Shown here in pieces: positions 5,559 to 11,929 of a DNA stretch of 11,929 nucleotides (position 1 is the first letter of the stretch; each line of letters begins with the position of its first letter). The stretch spans positions 1 through 11,929 of the forward strand of contig JALUZQ010000056.1 in assembly GCA_027011725.1 (NCBI GenBank), given 5' to 3'. Source of the DNA: Sulfurimonas sp. (GTDB lineage Bacteria > Campylobacterota > Campylobacteria > Campylobacterales > Sulfurimonadaceae). The notes below the pieces were generated by a model. It was given only the letters and a program-made list of their open reading frames with translations, was not told the origin of the DNA and searched no databases. The position numbers and the translations under genes were made by a program.

Positions 5559-6779
5559 TTATCTTTTTAAAGTCAGGATCTCTTGCACATAGCTTGGTTT
5601 ACGCATTCCGACGATAATATAATCTATCTCATCTTGAGAGAGTAAAAACTCCAAAGCACACTCTTGAATCTTTTTATCGCACCCTTTGAGGAGATCTTTA
5701 AGCTCTGTTCTTAAACGCAGTGAACACTCATAGGCAACTATTTGTCTGTACTCATTTAAAAAGAGCTCTATTAAACGCAGTAAATCATCAAGTACGCTCT
5801 TATCTATTTTTTCCAGCGCTTTACGAATGTGCGGCATGATTTGAGTAGCCAAAAATGTATCATACTCACCTATCCAACCAAACTTATGCTTATTCATATC
5901 CATCTGCTCTATCAAATTGTAAAGTGGGCGGAGTTGATCATTATCACTTATTTCTAAGAGTTCATTGAGATAATATTCATAATCTCTAGGCCTCTCATAC
6001 TCAGCAAGACGAAACATAAGACCATTCATTTGGGCATTAAGCGGTCTGTTTGAAAGTACTCTCAGTCCATTTTTTTTCGCCCATTTCGCACACTTTAAAC
6101 CTTCACGCTCCAGCATGTTAATAGGGAGTTCTATTGTTGAAAAACTATGTTTACTTACTCCCAGAGAATCTGCAGCTTTTTGAGCCAAAGTCAGGAGATC
6201 TTCATAGGGTAAAAATTCAGGTTCATTACTCTTTTTTGCAAAGCTGTTTGAGCTGATACCATAAGAAGATATTCTTCCATTTTGTACTTCCTCTTCAAGT
6301 CCTACAAATGCCTCATAAAGACGTTCATACATTGTATCAAGCATTGCATCTCTAGGCATCTCTTTGTCAATGGCATCATAAAGAAAATACTCAGGATTAT
6401 GAATCAGGTAACAATCTATTTTTGTCTGGTTCATTCGTTGCAGAGACAAACTCAACTGCTCATGCAAAAACTCTTTTGCAATGGAGTGATAGCAACTCTC
6501 ACTAAACTCTACAACCTCATAATCAGCAGGATTTTCTTTAAACGCAGCAAGATTTGAGCCCTGAATATAGCCATATTTACTTACTATTTTTACTTTTGAG
6601 CGTATTTCATCTTCTACTCTGTCGAGCACATAGCCAATAGCCCGTTCTGCACCTCCATCGGTGTAGTTCGTTGAAGTATCTATTAAATCAATGCCACCCT
6701 CTATTGCCTCTTTTAATGCTTCAATGTGCAGCGGGTTTTGATCTGTCACTCTATATGTTCCAAATGCGAAAGTACTCAT
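5559..6779 (-). CDS. Aldo/keto reductase family protein with an enlarged C-terminal half
   Basis: An NAD(P)H-dependent oxidoreductase of the aldo/keto reductase (TIM-barrel) family, cytoplasmic, substrate unknown. The full catalytic tetrad is present: Asp34, Tyr39 (DTSTNY), Lys68 (SKYGY) and His127 (LIHNP). Barrel motifs follow in order: YGISSN at 173-178, SNRPL at 243-247, and the cofactor-phosphate segment IIVGMRKPSYVQE near the end. It is 406 residues, against about 270-340 in the family; the excess lies between SNRPL and ALEFLLSQ (residue 375), a helical, acidic segment of about 125 residues. ATG at 6779 is preceded by AGGA seven bases upstream and by a TATAAC box at 6815-6820. It stands alone between the alpha operon terminator and the nifU-like gene. 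All key residues are intact, so it is probably active. Confidence 0.88.
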   Translation of the reverse strand: MSTFAFGTYRVTDQNPLHIEALKEAIEGGIDLIDTSTNYTDGGAERAIGYVLDRVEDEIRSKVKIVSKYGYIQGSNLAAFKENPADYEVVEFSESCYHSIAKEFLHEQLSLSLQRMNQTKIDCYLIHNPEYFLYDAIDKEMPRDAMLDTMYERLYEAFVGLEEEVQNGRISSYGISSNSFAKKSNEPEFLPYEDLLTLAQKAADSLGVSKHSFSTIELPINMLEREGLKCAKWAKKNGLRVLSNRPLNAQMNGLMFRLAEYERPRDYEYYLNELLEISDNDQLRPLYNLIEQMDMNKHKFGWIGEYDTFLATQIMPHIRKALEKIDKSVLDDLLRLIELFLNEYRQIVAYECSLRLRTELKDLLKGCDKKIQECALEFLLSQDEIDYIIVGMRKPSYVQEILTLKR

Positions 6780-6814
6780 TATCTTATCCTGAAAAGTATT
6801 TTAGAATTGGGAAT

Positions 6815-6839
6815 GTTATAGTAAATTTCTAAAAATTTA
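6815..6839 (-). promoter_or_regulatory. -10 box and adjacent AT-rich inverted repeat before the aldo/keto reductase gene
   Basis: TATAAC reads on the minus strand at 6815-6820, 36 bases before the ATG. Directly upstream, TAAATTT (6822-6828) and AAATTTA (6833-6839) form a perfect 7-bp inverted repeat with a 4-base spacer. It may be an operator or simply part of the A/T-rich upstream promoter region. Confidence 0.4.
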
Positions 6840-6857
6840 GCTTGAAGTGTATGAAGA

Positions 6858-6874
6858 TTGCAGACAAGCTGCAA
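6858..6874 (-). repeat. Second small hairpin behind the alpha operon terminator
   Basis: TTGCAG (6858-6863) and CTGCAA (6869-6874) are inverted repeats with a 5-base loop, overlapping the foot of the neighbouring 11-bp stem by two bases. The two hairpins cannot both be fully formed at once. It may back up termination or trim the RNA end. Confidence 0.35.
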
Positions 6875-6898
6875 AGTTGACAGAAAACTGTCAACTTT
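6873..6898 (-). terminator. Hairpin ending the rpmJ-rplQ operon, possibly bidirectional
   Basis: A perfect 11-bp stem (6873-6883 with 6888-6898, core GTTGACAG/CTGTCAAC) with a 4-base loop lies 12 bases after the rplQ stop. In the rplQ direction the T run is short (TTT, part of the stem); in the plus direction five T follow. No plus-strand gene precedes it, so it serves the ribosomal operon and shields it from antisense transcription. Confidence 0.75.
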
Positions 6899-6910
6899 TT
6901 AGTTACTGAA

Positions 6911-7261
6911 TTATACTAATTCAATAAACGCCATTGGTGTAGCATCACCACGACGAGTACGAGTTCTAGTAATTCTAGTATATCCACCAGCACGATCAAC
7001 GTACTTAGGAGCGATCTCATTTACTAGAGTTTTTGTTGCTTCTTTGTTTTGAAGCGCAGCGAATACTGCTCTGTGTGCATTTGAGTCATTTTTACCAGCA
7101 GTAGTAATCAGTTTCTCAACATAAGAACGAAGTTCTTTTGCTTTAACAGCAGTAGTTTCAATTTTACCATGTTCAATTAACGAAATGCTAAGGTTCGCCA
7201 AAAGTGCCTTACGGTGAGCACTTGTACGACCTAGTTTACGATATCCATGACGATGTCTCAT
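6911..7261 (-). CDS. rplQ: 50S ribosomal protein L17
   Basis: Large-subunit protein L17, 116 residues, the usual bacterial core length. It starts with the invariant [24 protein letters not shown] and ends with the conserved GGYTRI and [15 protein letters not shown]17 contacts 23S rRNA near the peptide exit side. It is the last gene of the alpha operon, 23 bases after rpoA, with AGAGGAA as ribosome binding site, and is followed by the terminator hairpin at 6873-6898. Confidence 0.98.
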   Translation of the reverse strand: MRHRHGYRKLGRTSAHRKALLANLSISLIEHGKIETTAVKAKELRSYVEKLITTAGKNDSNAHRAVFAALQNKEATKTLVNEIAPKYVDRAGGYTRITRTRTRRGDATPMAFIELV

Positions 7262-7284
7262 ATCTATTCCTCTTTATTATGCCG

Positions 7285-8277
7285 TTATGCGGCTTCAATT
7301 TTCTTTTTTAATGCAGTTACTACGTCGTCAGCCAAATCAGCACCAACTTCGAAACCGAACTCTTGTACTTTCTCTACGATCTCATCGTAAGATTTTTTTC
7401 CAAGATTTTTTACATTTTTCAGATCATTTGTACTCATAAGTACAATTTCACCTATTAATTTAATATTTGAGCGATCAAGACAGTTAAAACTACGCGCACT
7501 TAATCCTAAACTATCTATATTCGTAGTTAGTTTTTTCAAATCTGGTGACTCTTCAACTCTCTCTATTGTAGCAGGAGCTTTAATATTAATCTCTGAATTA
7601 AATACTGCAAGTTGTGCATACATTACTTCAAGTGAATTTCTAAACGCATCTACCGGAGAGATTTGTCCATCAGTTTTGATGTTCATTACAACTCTTTCAA
7701 AGTTAGGGTTGTCTTCGACCAAAACATTCTCAATTTTGTATGTTGCACTTCTTACAGGAGTGAAATAAGCATCAAGAGCGATATAATCATCATCAACTTC
7801 TTCCATAGTATCTTCACTTGCTACATATCCAATACCTTTGGCTATTTTCACACTGAAGTTCAATGTAGAGTCTTCATTGAGTGTTGCAAGTGGAGCTTCT
7901 GGAGTCATGACTTCTACATCATCATTACTTAGGTCGCTTCCTTTAATAGTACATGGACCTGCAAAGCTATAGTTTATTTCAGTCTCACTAACATCACCGT
8001 TTAATTTAAAACGGATCTCTTTAAGATTTAAAATAAAATCAGAGATATCTTCAAGCATACCACGAACAGAGTCGAATTCATGCTTAGCACCCTCGATTTT
8101 GATAGCTATTGGTGCATAACCAACAGAGCTGCTTAATAGAAAACGGCGAAGAGGATGAGCTAAAGAGATAGCGTACCCGCTTTCAAACGGATATGCCATA
8201 ATATTAGCTTCATTCTCACTAATTTGTTCTACCTCGAACTCTTGTGGAGCAAGTGGAGTAGTTTTAATTTTTTTCAT
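7285..8277 (-). CDS. rpoA: DNA-directed RNA polymerase subunit alpha
   Basis: Alpha subunit of RNA polymerase, 330 residues. The N-terminal domain (about 1-235), which dimerises and seats beta and beta', shows the conserved [17 protein letters not shown] segment and later [13 protein letters not shown]. The C-terminal domain (about 248-315) contacts upstream promoter DNA and regulators; residues matching E. coli R265, N268, C269, G296, K298 and S299 are all present as R262, N265, C266, G293, K295 and S296, an exact offset of three. UP-element binding should therefore be intact. It lies in the normal place between rpsD (26-base gap) and rplQ, so polymerase level is tied to ribosomal protein expression. 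The linker and tail (GADLADD...KKKIEAA) are more variable. Confidence 0.98.
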   Translation of the reverse strand: MKKIKTTPLAPQEFEVEQISENEANIMAYPFESGYAISLAHPLRRFLLSSSVGYAPIAIKIEGAKHEFDSVRGMLEDISDFILNLKEIRFKLNGDVSETEINYSFAGPCTIKGSDLSNDDVEVMTPEAPLATLNEDSTLNFSVKIAKGIGYVASEDTMEEVDDDYIALDAYFTPVRSATYKIENVLVEDNPNFERVVMNIKTDGQISPVDAFRNSLEVMYAQLAVFNSEINIKAPATIERVEESPDLKKLTTNIDSLGLSARSFNCLDRSNIKLIGEIVLMSTNDLKNVKNLGKKSYDEIVEKVQEFGFEVGADLADDVVTALKKKIEAA

Positions 8278-8303
8278 ATCTTTTACGCCTTTTATATTAA
8301 TTA

Positions 8304-8930
8304 TTATTTCGAGTAAAGTTCAACGATTAAACGTTCTTCAACTGGAATAACAACTTCATCACGCTCAGGTAAACGAGTAAATATACCGAATACTTTTTCA
8401 GCATCAATGTCAACCCATGGAGCAAGACCAGTTTGGTTTGTAAGTTCAATAGCGCGTACAATTTGTGCATTTGCTTTACTTGCTTCTTTTACTTCAATTT
8501 TTTGACCAACTTTTACACGGTAAGAAGGAATATCTAATTTCTTCCCGTCTACTAAGATGTGACCATGTGTTACAAGTTGACGTGCAAATCTACGAGTAGA
8601 TGCAAATCCCATTCTGTAAACAACATTGTCTAATCTTTGTTCGATCAAAGTAATAAGGTTTGTACCTGTATTTCCTTCACGACGTTTTGCTTCAACGAAA
8701 AGAGCGTGGAATTGCTTTTCAGAAATACCATACATGAATTTCGCTTTTTGTTTCTCATTGAGTTGTAAACCATACTCAGAAACTTTTTTACGACGTTGAC
8801 CGTGTTGTCCCGGACCATATGGACGTTTCTCTAAAGCAGACTTCCCTGCTAGACGACGCTCACCTTTTAAGTTAAGGCTTACTCCAAATCTTCTTTCGAT
8901 TTTTTCTACTGGACCTCTATATCTTGCCAT
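8304..8930 (-). CDS. rpsD: 30S ribosomal protein S4
   Basis: Primary 16S rRNA-binding protein that starts assembly of the 5' domain of the small subunit; 208 residues, normal length. It opens with [16 protein letters not shown] and carries the [11 protein letters not shown] segment and, from about residue 98, the S4 RNA-binding domain ([19 protein letters not shown], [15 protein letters not shown]). There is no cysteine at all, so it is the zinc-free form. In E. coli S4 is the translational repressor of the alpha operon; this makes it the first candidate to act on the structured leader of rpmJ at 9843-9966. ATG at 8930 follows rpsK by 11 bases with GGAG upstream. Confidence 0.98.
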   Translation of the reverse strand: MARYRGPVEKIERRFGVSLNLKGERRLAGKSALEKRPYGPGQHGQRRKKVSEYGLQLNEKQKAKFMYGISEKQFHALFVEAKRREGNTGTNLITLIEQRLDNVVYRMGFASTRRFARQLVTHGHILVDGKKLDIPSYRVKVGQKIEVKEASKANAQIVRAIELTNQTGLAPWVDIDAEKVFGIFTRLPERDEVVIPVEERLIVELYSK

Positions 8931-8941
8931 CAGTAATCTCC

Positions 8942-9334
8942 TTAAACTCTACGGCGCTTAGGTGCGCGACAACCGTTGTGTGGTAATGGTGTAACATCTT
9001 TCATGAATGTAACACGGATTCCTTCAATAGCACCAACAGATTTAACTGCAGTCTCACGTCCTGAACCTGGACCTTGAACTTTAATACCAAGTTCTTTAAT
9101 GCCATGTACTTGTGCTTTTGCTACTGCATCTTCTACAGCTGCTTGAGCAGCAAATGGAGTAGATTTTTTAGAACCTTTAAATCCTAAAGAACCAGCAGAA
9201 CTCCAAGCAATCATGTTACCCATTTCGTCTGTGATAGTTACAAGTGTATTGTTAAAAGATGCAGCAATGTGGATAATACCACGTGATACATTTTTCTTTA
9301 TTACTTTTTTTCTAACAGCTTTTCTTTTTGCCAT
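8942..9334 (-). CDS. rpsK: 30S ribosomal protein S11
   Basis: Small-subunit platform protein S11, 130 residues. The basic N-terminus ([19 protein letters not shown]) is followed by the conserved [31 protein letters not shown] and the C-terminal [13 protein letters not shown]. It binds the 16S rRNA central domain near the mRNA exit with S7 and S18. It follows rpsM by 10 bases with AAGGAATT as ribosome binding site, in the standard alpha operon order. Confidence 0.98.
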   Translation of the reverse strand: MAKRKAVRKKVIKKNVSRGIIHIAASFNNTLVTITDEMGNMIAWSSAGSLGFKGSKKSTPFAAQAAVEDAVAKAQVHGIKELGIKVQGPGSGRETAVKSVGAIEGIRVTFMKDVTPLPHNGCRAPKRRRV

Positions 9335-9344
9335 CTATAATTCC

Positions 9345-9707
9345 TTACGCTGCGCCGACAGTTTTACGTTTACCCTTACGAGTACGCGCATTTGTCTTAG
9401 TTTTTTGACCACGACATGGAAGACCACGACGGTGACGAAGACCACGATATGAACCAAGATCCATAAGTGCTTTAATGTCCATAGCTACTTTTTTACGTAA
9501 ATCACCCTCAACCATATGGTTTTCACGGATTTCAGCAGTAATTGCAGCTACATCAGCTTCATTGAGTTCATAAACTCTTTTGTTATAATCAATACCTGTA
9601 GCGTCTAATATTTGACGCGCAGTATGAAGACCAATTCCATAGATATATGTTAGACCATATTCTATACGTTTTTTCTTAGGTAAATCTACACCAGAAATAC
9701 GAGCCAT
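9345..9707 (-). CDS. rpsM: 30S ribosomal protein S13
   Basis: Small-subunit head protein S13, 120 residues, which contacts the P-site tRNA through its basic tail and forms bridges to L5. Conserved [14 protein letters not shown] at the start, [10 protein letters not shown], then [27 protein letters not shown] near the end, all present. ATG at 9707 lies two bases after the rpmJ stop; its ribosome binding site AAGGA (9713-9717) is inside the last codons of rpmJ, so the two are translationally coupled. Confidence 0.98.
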   Translation of the reverse strand: MARISGVDLPKKKRIEYGLTYIYGIGLHTARQILDATGIDYNKRVYELNEADVAAITAEIRENHMVEGDLRKKVAMDIKALMDLGSYRGLRHRRGLPCRGQKTKTNARTRKGKRKTVGAA

Positions 9708-9709
9708 GG

Positions 9710-9823
9710 TTATCCTTGTCTCTGTTTATGTTTAGGGTTCTTGCAGATTACTCTTACAATACCTCTTCTTTTGATAACTTTACAGTCATCACACATCTTC
9801 TTTACTGAAGCACGTACTTTCAT
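9710..9823 (-). CDS. rpmJ: 50S ribosomal protein L36 (zinc-binding form)
   Basis: The smallest ribosomal protein, 37 residues, easily missed because of its size. The reading begins [19 protein letters not shown] and has the zinc knuckle C11-x2-C14-x12-C27-x4-H32 complete, so it is the zinc-containing version. ATG at 9823 has the strong site AGGAGA at 9830-9835, six bases upstream. It is the first gene of the operon: upstream is a roughly 140-base leader and a TATAAT box, then divergent nrdD. There is no infA, map or secY before it, so the alpha operon is separated from the spc operon here, as I recall for Campylobacter jejuni. Confidence 0.97.
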   Translation of the reverse strand: MKVRASVKKMCDDCKVIKRRGIVRVICKNPKHKQRQG

Positions 9824-9842
9824 TGAAAGTCTCCTGTGGGAA

Positions 9843-9966
9843 CATCTTTACTGCCTCTAGGCAAGCACATAGTACTTGTTGTAACTTCGCTTGCCAATAC
9901 TTTTATCTGTGTAGATATTACATAGATAGAAATACTCTTTGCTTTGTTAAAACAGTAAAGTGGATG
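9843..9966 (-). ncRNA. Structured 5' leader of the rpmJ-rpsM-rpsK-rpsD-rpoA-rplQ operon (candidate autoregulatory RNA)
   Basis: The transcript between the TATAAT box and the rpmJ ribosome binding site can fold into a closed junction. A terminal helix pairs CUUUACUG (9960-9953) with CAGUAAAG (9853-9846), eight pairs, with CAU/AUG able to extend it across a small bulge. Inside are a hairpin at 9904-9928 (nine pairs, one A-C mismatch, 5-base loop) and one at 9860-9895 (GGCAAGC with GCUUGCC, 22-base loop). The right arm of the last can instead pair with GGCAG at 9852-9856 to form a tight UAGA-loop hairpin, which would break both it and the terminal helix. The 3' side of the helix ends about ten bases before the ribosome binding site. 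Feedback control by S4 is inferred from the E. coli alpha operon; the fold itself differs and I do not recognise it. Confidence 0.5.
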
Positions 9967-9969
9967 GGA

Positions 9970-9975
9970 ATTATA
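9970..9975 (-). promoter_or_regulatory. -10 box of the alpha ribosomal operon
   Basis: A perfect TATAAT on the minus strand (in GAGTATAATTCCC), with an A/T-rich region upstream and no clear -35 box. The transcript would begin near 9961-9965, so the terminal helix of the leader starts almost at the RNA 5' end. Confidence 0.75.
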
Positions 9976-10021
9976 CTCAAATTAATGTAAAACTTTTATT
10001 AAGCTTATATCTTCTTTTGAA

Positions 10022-10066
10022 AAATGACACAAAAATGACACAAATTCTTATAAGTGCTTAACACTT
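10022..10066 (+). promoter_or_regulatory. Tandem 11-base repeats and a palindrome upstream of nrdD (candidate operator)
   Basis: AAATGACACAA occurs twice in tandem, at 10022-10032 and 10033-10043, with a period of 11 bases, about one helical turn. It is followed by the palindrome AAGTG-N5-CACTT at 10052-10066, just upstream of the TATAAA box. The layout suggests binding of one or two regulators controlling nrdD, perhaps in response to oxygen or nucleotide supply. It does not match the NrdR box or the FNR site as I know them. Confidence 0.45.
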
Positions 10067-10071
10067 TTTGC

Positions 10072-10077
10072 TATAAA
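10072..10077 (+). promoter_or_regulatory. -10 box of nrdD
   Basis: TATAAA in GCTATAAACTACC, 27 bases before the nrdD ATG. Transcription would begin near 10083-10085, leaving about 20 bases of leader including the GAGGAG ribosome binding site at 10093-10098. Confidence 0.55.
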
Positions 10078-10104
10078 CTACCCAAATCACTTGAGGAGTA
10101 GTTC

Positions 10105-11929
10105 ATGGTTGAGTACATTTTAAAACGTGATGGAACATATAAACAATTTCACTCATATAAGATTGAAGATGCCATTCAAAAAGCATTTGTGAGCGAAAAT
10201 GTTGTTTATGATGAAGCTATATATATCAATGTTTTAGAAAAGCTCGAGCATAAACGTGCTGTTGCCGTAGAAGATGTACAAGACCTCATCGAATATGAAC
10301 TCTATAAAGGCAGACACTTTGATGTCATGCGCTCTTTTATGCTCTATCGACACATGCATAAGATGCAAAGAGAGAATCTGCTCGATGAGGACACAACCTA
10401 CATCAACTCTACGCAAACCATTGAGGAGTATATAAATGGAAGTGATTGGAGAATCAAAGCAAACTCAAACACGGGCTACTCCAATGCAGGCTTGGTCAAC
10501 AATACTGCGGGAAAAGTGATCGCAAATTATTGGCTGGACAAGATCTACTCAAAAGAAGAGGGGTATGCGCATAGAAATGGGGACTATCACATACATGATC
10601 TCGACTGCTTGAGTGGTTATTGTGCCGGCTGGAGTCTACGGGTTCTTTTAGATGAAGGCTTTAACGGAGTAAGAGGAAGAGTGGAGAGCTCTGCGCCCAA
10701 ACATTTTAGAGAAGCTCTTGGGCAGATGGCAAATTTCTTAGGAATTTTACAAAGCGAATGGGCGGGAGCACAGGCTTTTTCCTCTTTTGACACCTATTTG
10801 GCACCTTATCTATTTAAAGACCAACTCAATTATAAGGAGGTAAAGAAAAGCATTCGTAGTTTCATATATAACCTTAACGTTCCTGCACGATGGGGACAAT
10901 CACCTTTTACAAACATCACTATAGATTGGAGCGTTCCTGAAGATCTGAAGGATCAGATTCCAACAAGTAAGCAAAGACATCTCTTTGAAGACATTTTTGA
11001 TGCCAATCTAAGATTCAAAGCACAAGAGAGAGGGGTATCTTCTCTCACCGATATGACATACAAACATTTTCAACAAGAGATGAATATGATAAATAGAGCT
11101 TACTATGAGGTTATGACGGAGGGGGACAAAACTGGACAACCCTTCACATTTCCTATACCTACCGTCAATATCACTGAAGATTTTGACTGGTACGGCGAAA
11201 ATACAGACCTGCTGTTTGAAAATACGGCAAAAATTGGCTCCTCCTACTTTCAAAATTTCATAGGGAGCCAATATAAACGCGATGAGAACGGTAACTTAAT
11301 AGAGAACGAAGAAGCATACAAACCCGGACATGTAAGAAGTATGTGCTGCAGACTACAGCTTGATTTAAGAGAACTTCTTAAACGAGGCGGTGGCCTGTTT
11401 GGCAGTGCAGAGATGACGGGAAGCATAGGCGTTGTGACCATCAATATGGCGCGGCTTGGCTTTTTACACAAAGGCGACAAAGAAGGACTCCTTGCAAAAC
11501 TCGACACTTTGATGGAACATGCGAAATCTACACTTGAGAAGAAACGGGTGTTTATACAAGAGATGTATGACAGAGGGCTTTTCCCCTACACCAAAAGGTA
11601 TCTTCCGGGATTTCACAACCACTTCTCCACCATCGGGGTAAACGGTATCAATGAGATGATCTTAAACTTTAGCGACAAAAACGAAGATATCACCAGTGAA
11701 AAAGGGATGGAGCTCGCCGTAGAGGTACTTAATCATATGCGAGAGAGAATGATAGCCTTTCAAGAGGAGACCGGTAATCTCTACAATCTCGAAGCAACCC
11801 CGGCAGAAGGAACAACCTACAGATTTGCCAAAGAGGATAAAAAACGCTTTGGTGAGAAGATCATCCAAGCGGGTGCGGGAGAGAACATCTACTACACCAA
11901 CTCTTCTCAGATTCCGGTTGATTATACAG
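10105..11929 (+). CDS. nrdD: Anaerobic (class III) ribonucleoside-triphosphate reductase, N-terminal 608 residues; runs off right edge
   Basis: Glycyl-radical enzyme reducing ribonucleoside triphosphates to deoxy forms without oxygen. The frame is open from ATG 10105 (GAGGAG six bases before it) to the window edge. Residues 1 to about 95 are an ATP-cone (opening YILKRDGTYKQF, then AVEDVQDLIE), the allosteric activity switch. The catalytic barrel follows: HIHDLD, DCLSGYCAGW with C168 and C173, NLNVPARWG and FPIPTVNIT. Then comes SMCCRLQLD with paired C414/C415, and GSIGVVTINMARLG, LPGFHNHFSTIGVNG and AEGTTYRFA. C173 probably corresponds to the thiyl-radical cysteine region. The glycine-radical loop at the C-terminus is outside the window, as is any nrdG activase gene. 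The paired cysteines suggest the thioredoxin-type rather than formate-using subtype, but this is an inference from memory. Confidence 0.95.
   Translation, partial: MVEYILKRDGTYKQFHSYKIEDAIQKAFVSENVVYDEAIYINVLEKLEHKRAVAVEDVQDLIEYELYKGRHFDVMRSFMLYRHMHKMQRENLLDEDTTYINSTQTIEEYINGSDWRIKANSNTGYSNAGLVNNTAGKVIANYWLDKIYSKEEGYAHRNGDYHIHDLDCLSGYCAGWSLRVLLDEGFNGVRGRVESSAPKHFREALGQMANFLGILQSEWAGAQAFSSFDTYLAPYLFKDQLNYKEVKKSIRSFIYNLNVPARWGQSPFTNITIDWSVPEDLKDQIPTSKQRHLFEDIFDANLRFKAQERGVSSLTDMTYKHFQQEMNMINRAYYEVMTEGDKTGQPFTFPIPTVNITEDFDWYGENTDLLFENTAKIGSSYFQNFIGSQYKRDENGNLIENEEAYKPGHVRSMCCRLQLDLRELLKRGGGLFGSAEMTGSIGVVTINMARLGFLHKGDKEGLLAKLDTLMEHAKSTLEKKRVFIQEMYDRGLFPYTKRYLPGFHNHFSTIGVNGINEMILNFSDKNEDITSEKGMELAVEVLNHMRERMIAFQEETGNLYNLEATPAEGTTYRFAKEDKKRFGEKIIQAGAGENIYYTNSSQIPVDYT

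Larger units (their letters stand above)
591..6547. repeat. Nine dispersed copies of the octamer AAACGCAG (family of short interspersed words)
   Basis: Copies reading AAACGCAG on the plus strand are at 591, 4003, 4525, 5713, 5773 and 6540; copies reading CTGCGTTT are at 661, 910 and 1357 (first bases). Seven of nine are preceded by T in the AAACGCAG orientation. All lie inside the PDZ, murE and aldo/keto reductase genes. None occurs in 6548-11929 or in 1365-4002. Looser copies with the core ACGCAG are at 630, 732, 4635 and 5262. Confidence 0.6.

Noticed and set aside
10022..10066. NrdR box or FNR/CRP-type site upstream of nrdD
   Set aside because: Neither a paired acaCwATAtatwgtgt-like NrdR box nor TTGAT-N4-ATCAA is present; only the unrelated repeats reported are seen.
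9824..10104. A tRNA or a missed infA gene between rpmJ and nrdD
   Set aside because: No cloverleaf with a TTC loop and no reading frame resembling IF-1 is found; the hairpins present belong to the rpmJ leader.
10234..10416. Minus-strand reading frames inside nrdD and plus-strand frames inside murE, rpoA, rpsK and the aldo/keto reductase gene
   Set aside because: They oppose well-recognised proteins, lack ribosome binding sites and resemble no family; they are shadows of the real genes.

Overview
The window is a low-GC stretch of a bacterial chromosome. It most resembles the Campylobacterota (Epsilonproteobacteria), probably a Sulfurimonas-like member. The grounds are the short MurE, the block nifU-like / TPR gene / murE / ybaB / PDZ protein / ispA (as I recall it from Campylobacter jejuni), the free-standing rpmJ-rpsM-rpsK-rpsD-rpoA-rplQ operon, and perfect TATAAT -10 boxes without clear -35 boxes. 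Genus assignment is an inference, since no rRNA gene is present.

Layout. (1) Positions 1-2612, minus strand: a tight operon reading ferredoxin-like protein, panD, ybaB/ebfC, an exported PDZ protein and ispA, which runs off the left edge. A TATAAT box lies at 2638-2643. (2) Positions 2750-3313, plus strand: a small outer-membrane beta-barrel protein. It is transcribed divergently from the ferredoxin gene and its stop codon overlaps the murE stop tail to tail. (3) Positions 3310-5467, minus strand: murE, a TPR protein and a NifU-like scaffold protein, with overlaps or gaps of a few bases. (4) Positions 5559-6779, minus strand: an unusually long aldo/keto reductase. (5) Positions 6858-9823, minus strand: the alpha ribosomal operon rpmJ-rpsM-rpsK-rpsD-rpoA-rplQ, ending in a perfect 11-bp hairpin. 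(6) Positions 10105-11929, plus strand: the N-terminal 608 residues of an anaerobic (class III) ribonucleotide reductase with an ATP-cone, cut by the right edge.

Functionally the window is mostly housekeeping: isoprenoid, coenzyme A precursor and peptidoglycan synthesis, Fe-S handling, translation and transcription, and anaerobic dNTP supply. There is no mobile element, CRISPR array, tRNA or rRNA. No intergenic stretch exceeds 300 bases; the longest is the 281-base divergent region between rpmJ and nrdD.

The most interesting signals are non-coding. The roughly 140-nt leader of rpmJ can close on itself with an 8-bp terminal helix around two hairpins, and it has a competing hairpin next to the ribosome binding site. 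It is a candidate autoregulatory RNA for the alpha operon. Second, the octamer AAACGCAG occurs nine times between 591 and 6547, inside genes, in three different codon settings, and nowhere else in the window. That suggests selection on the DNA word itself. Third, an eight-T run sits exactly at the start of the outer-membrane protein, where losing one T would bring an upstream ATG into frame.
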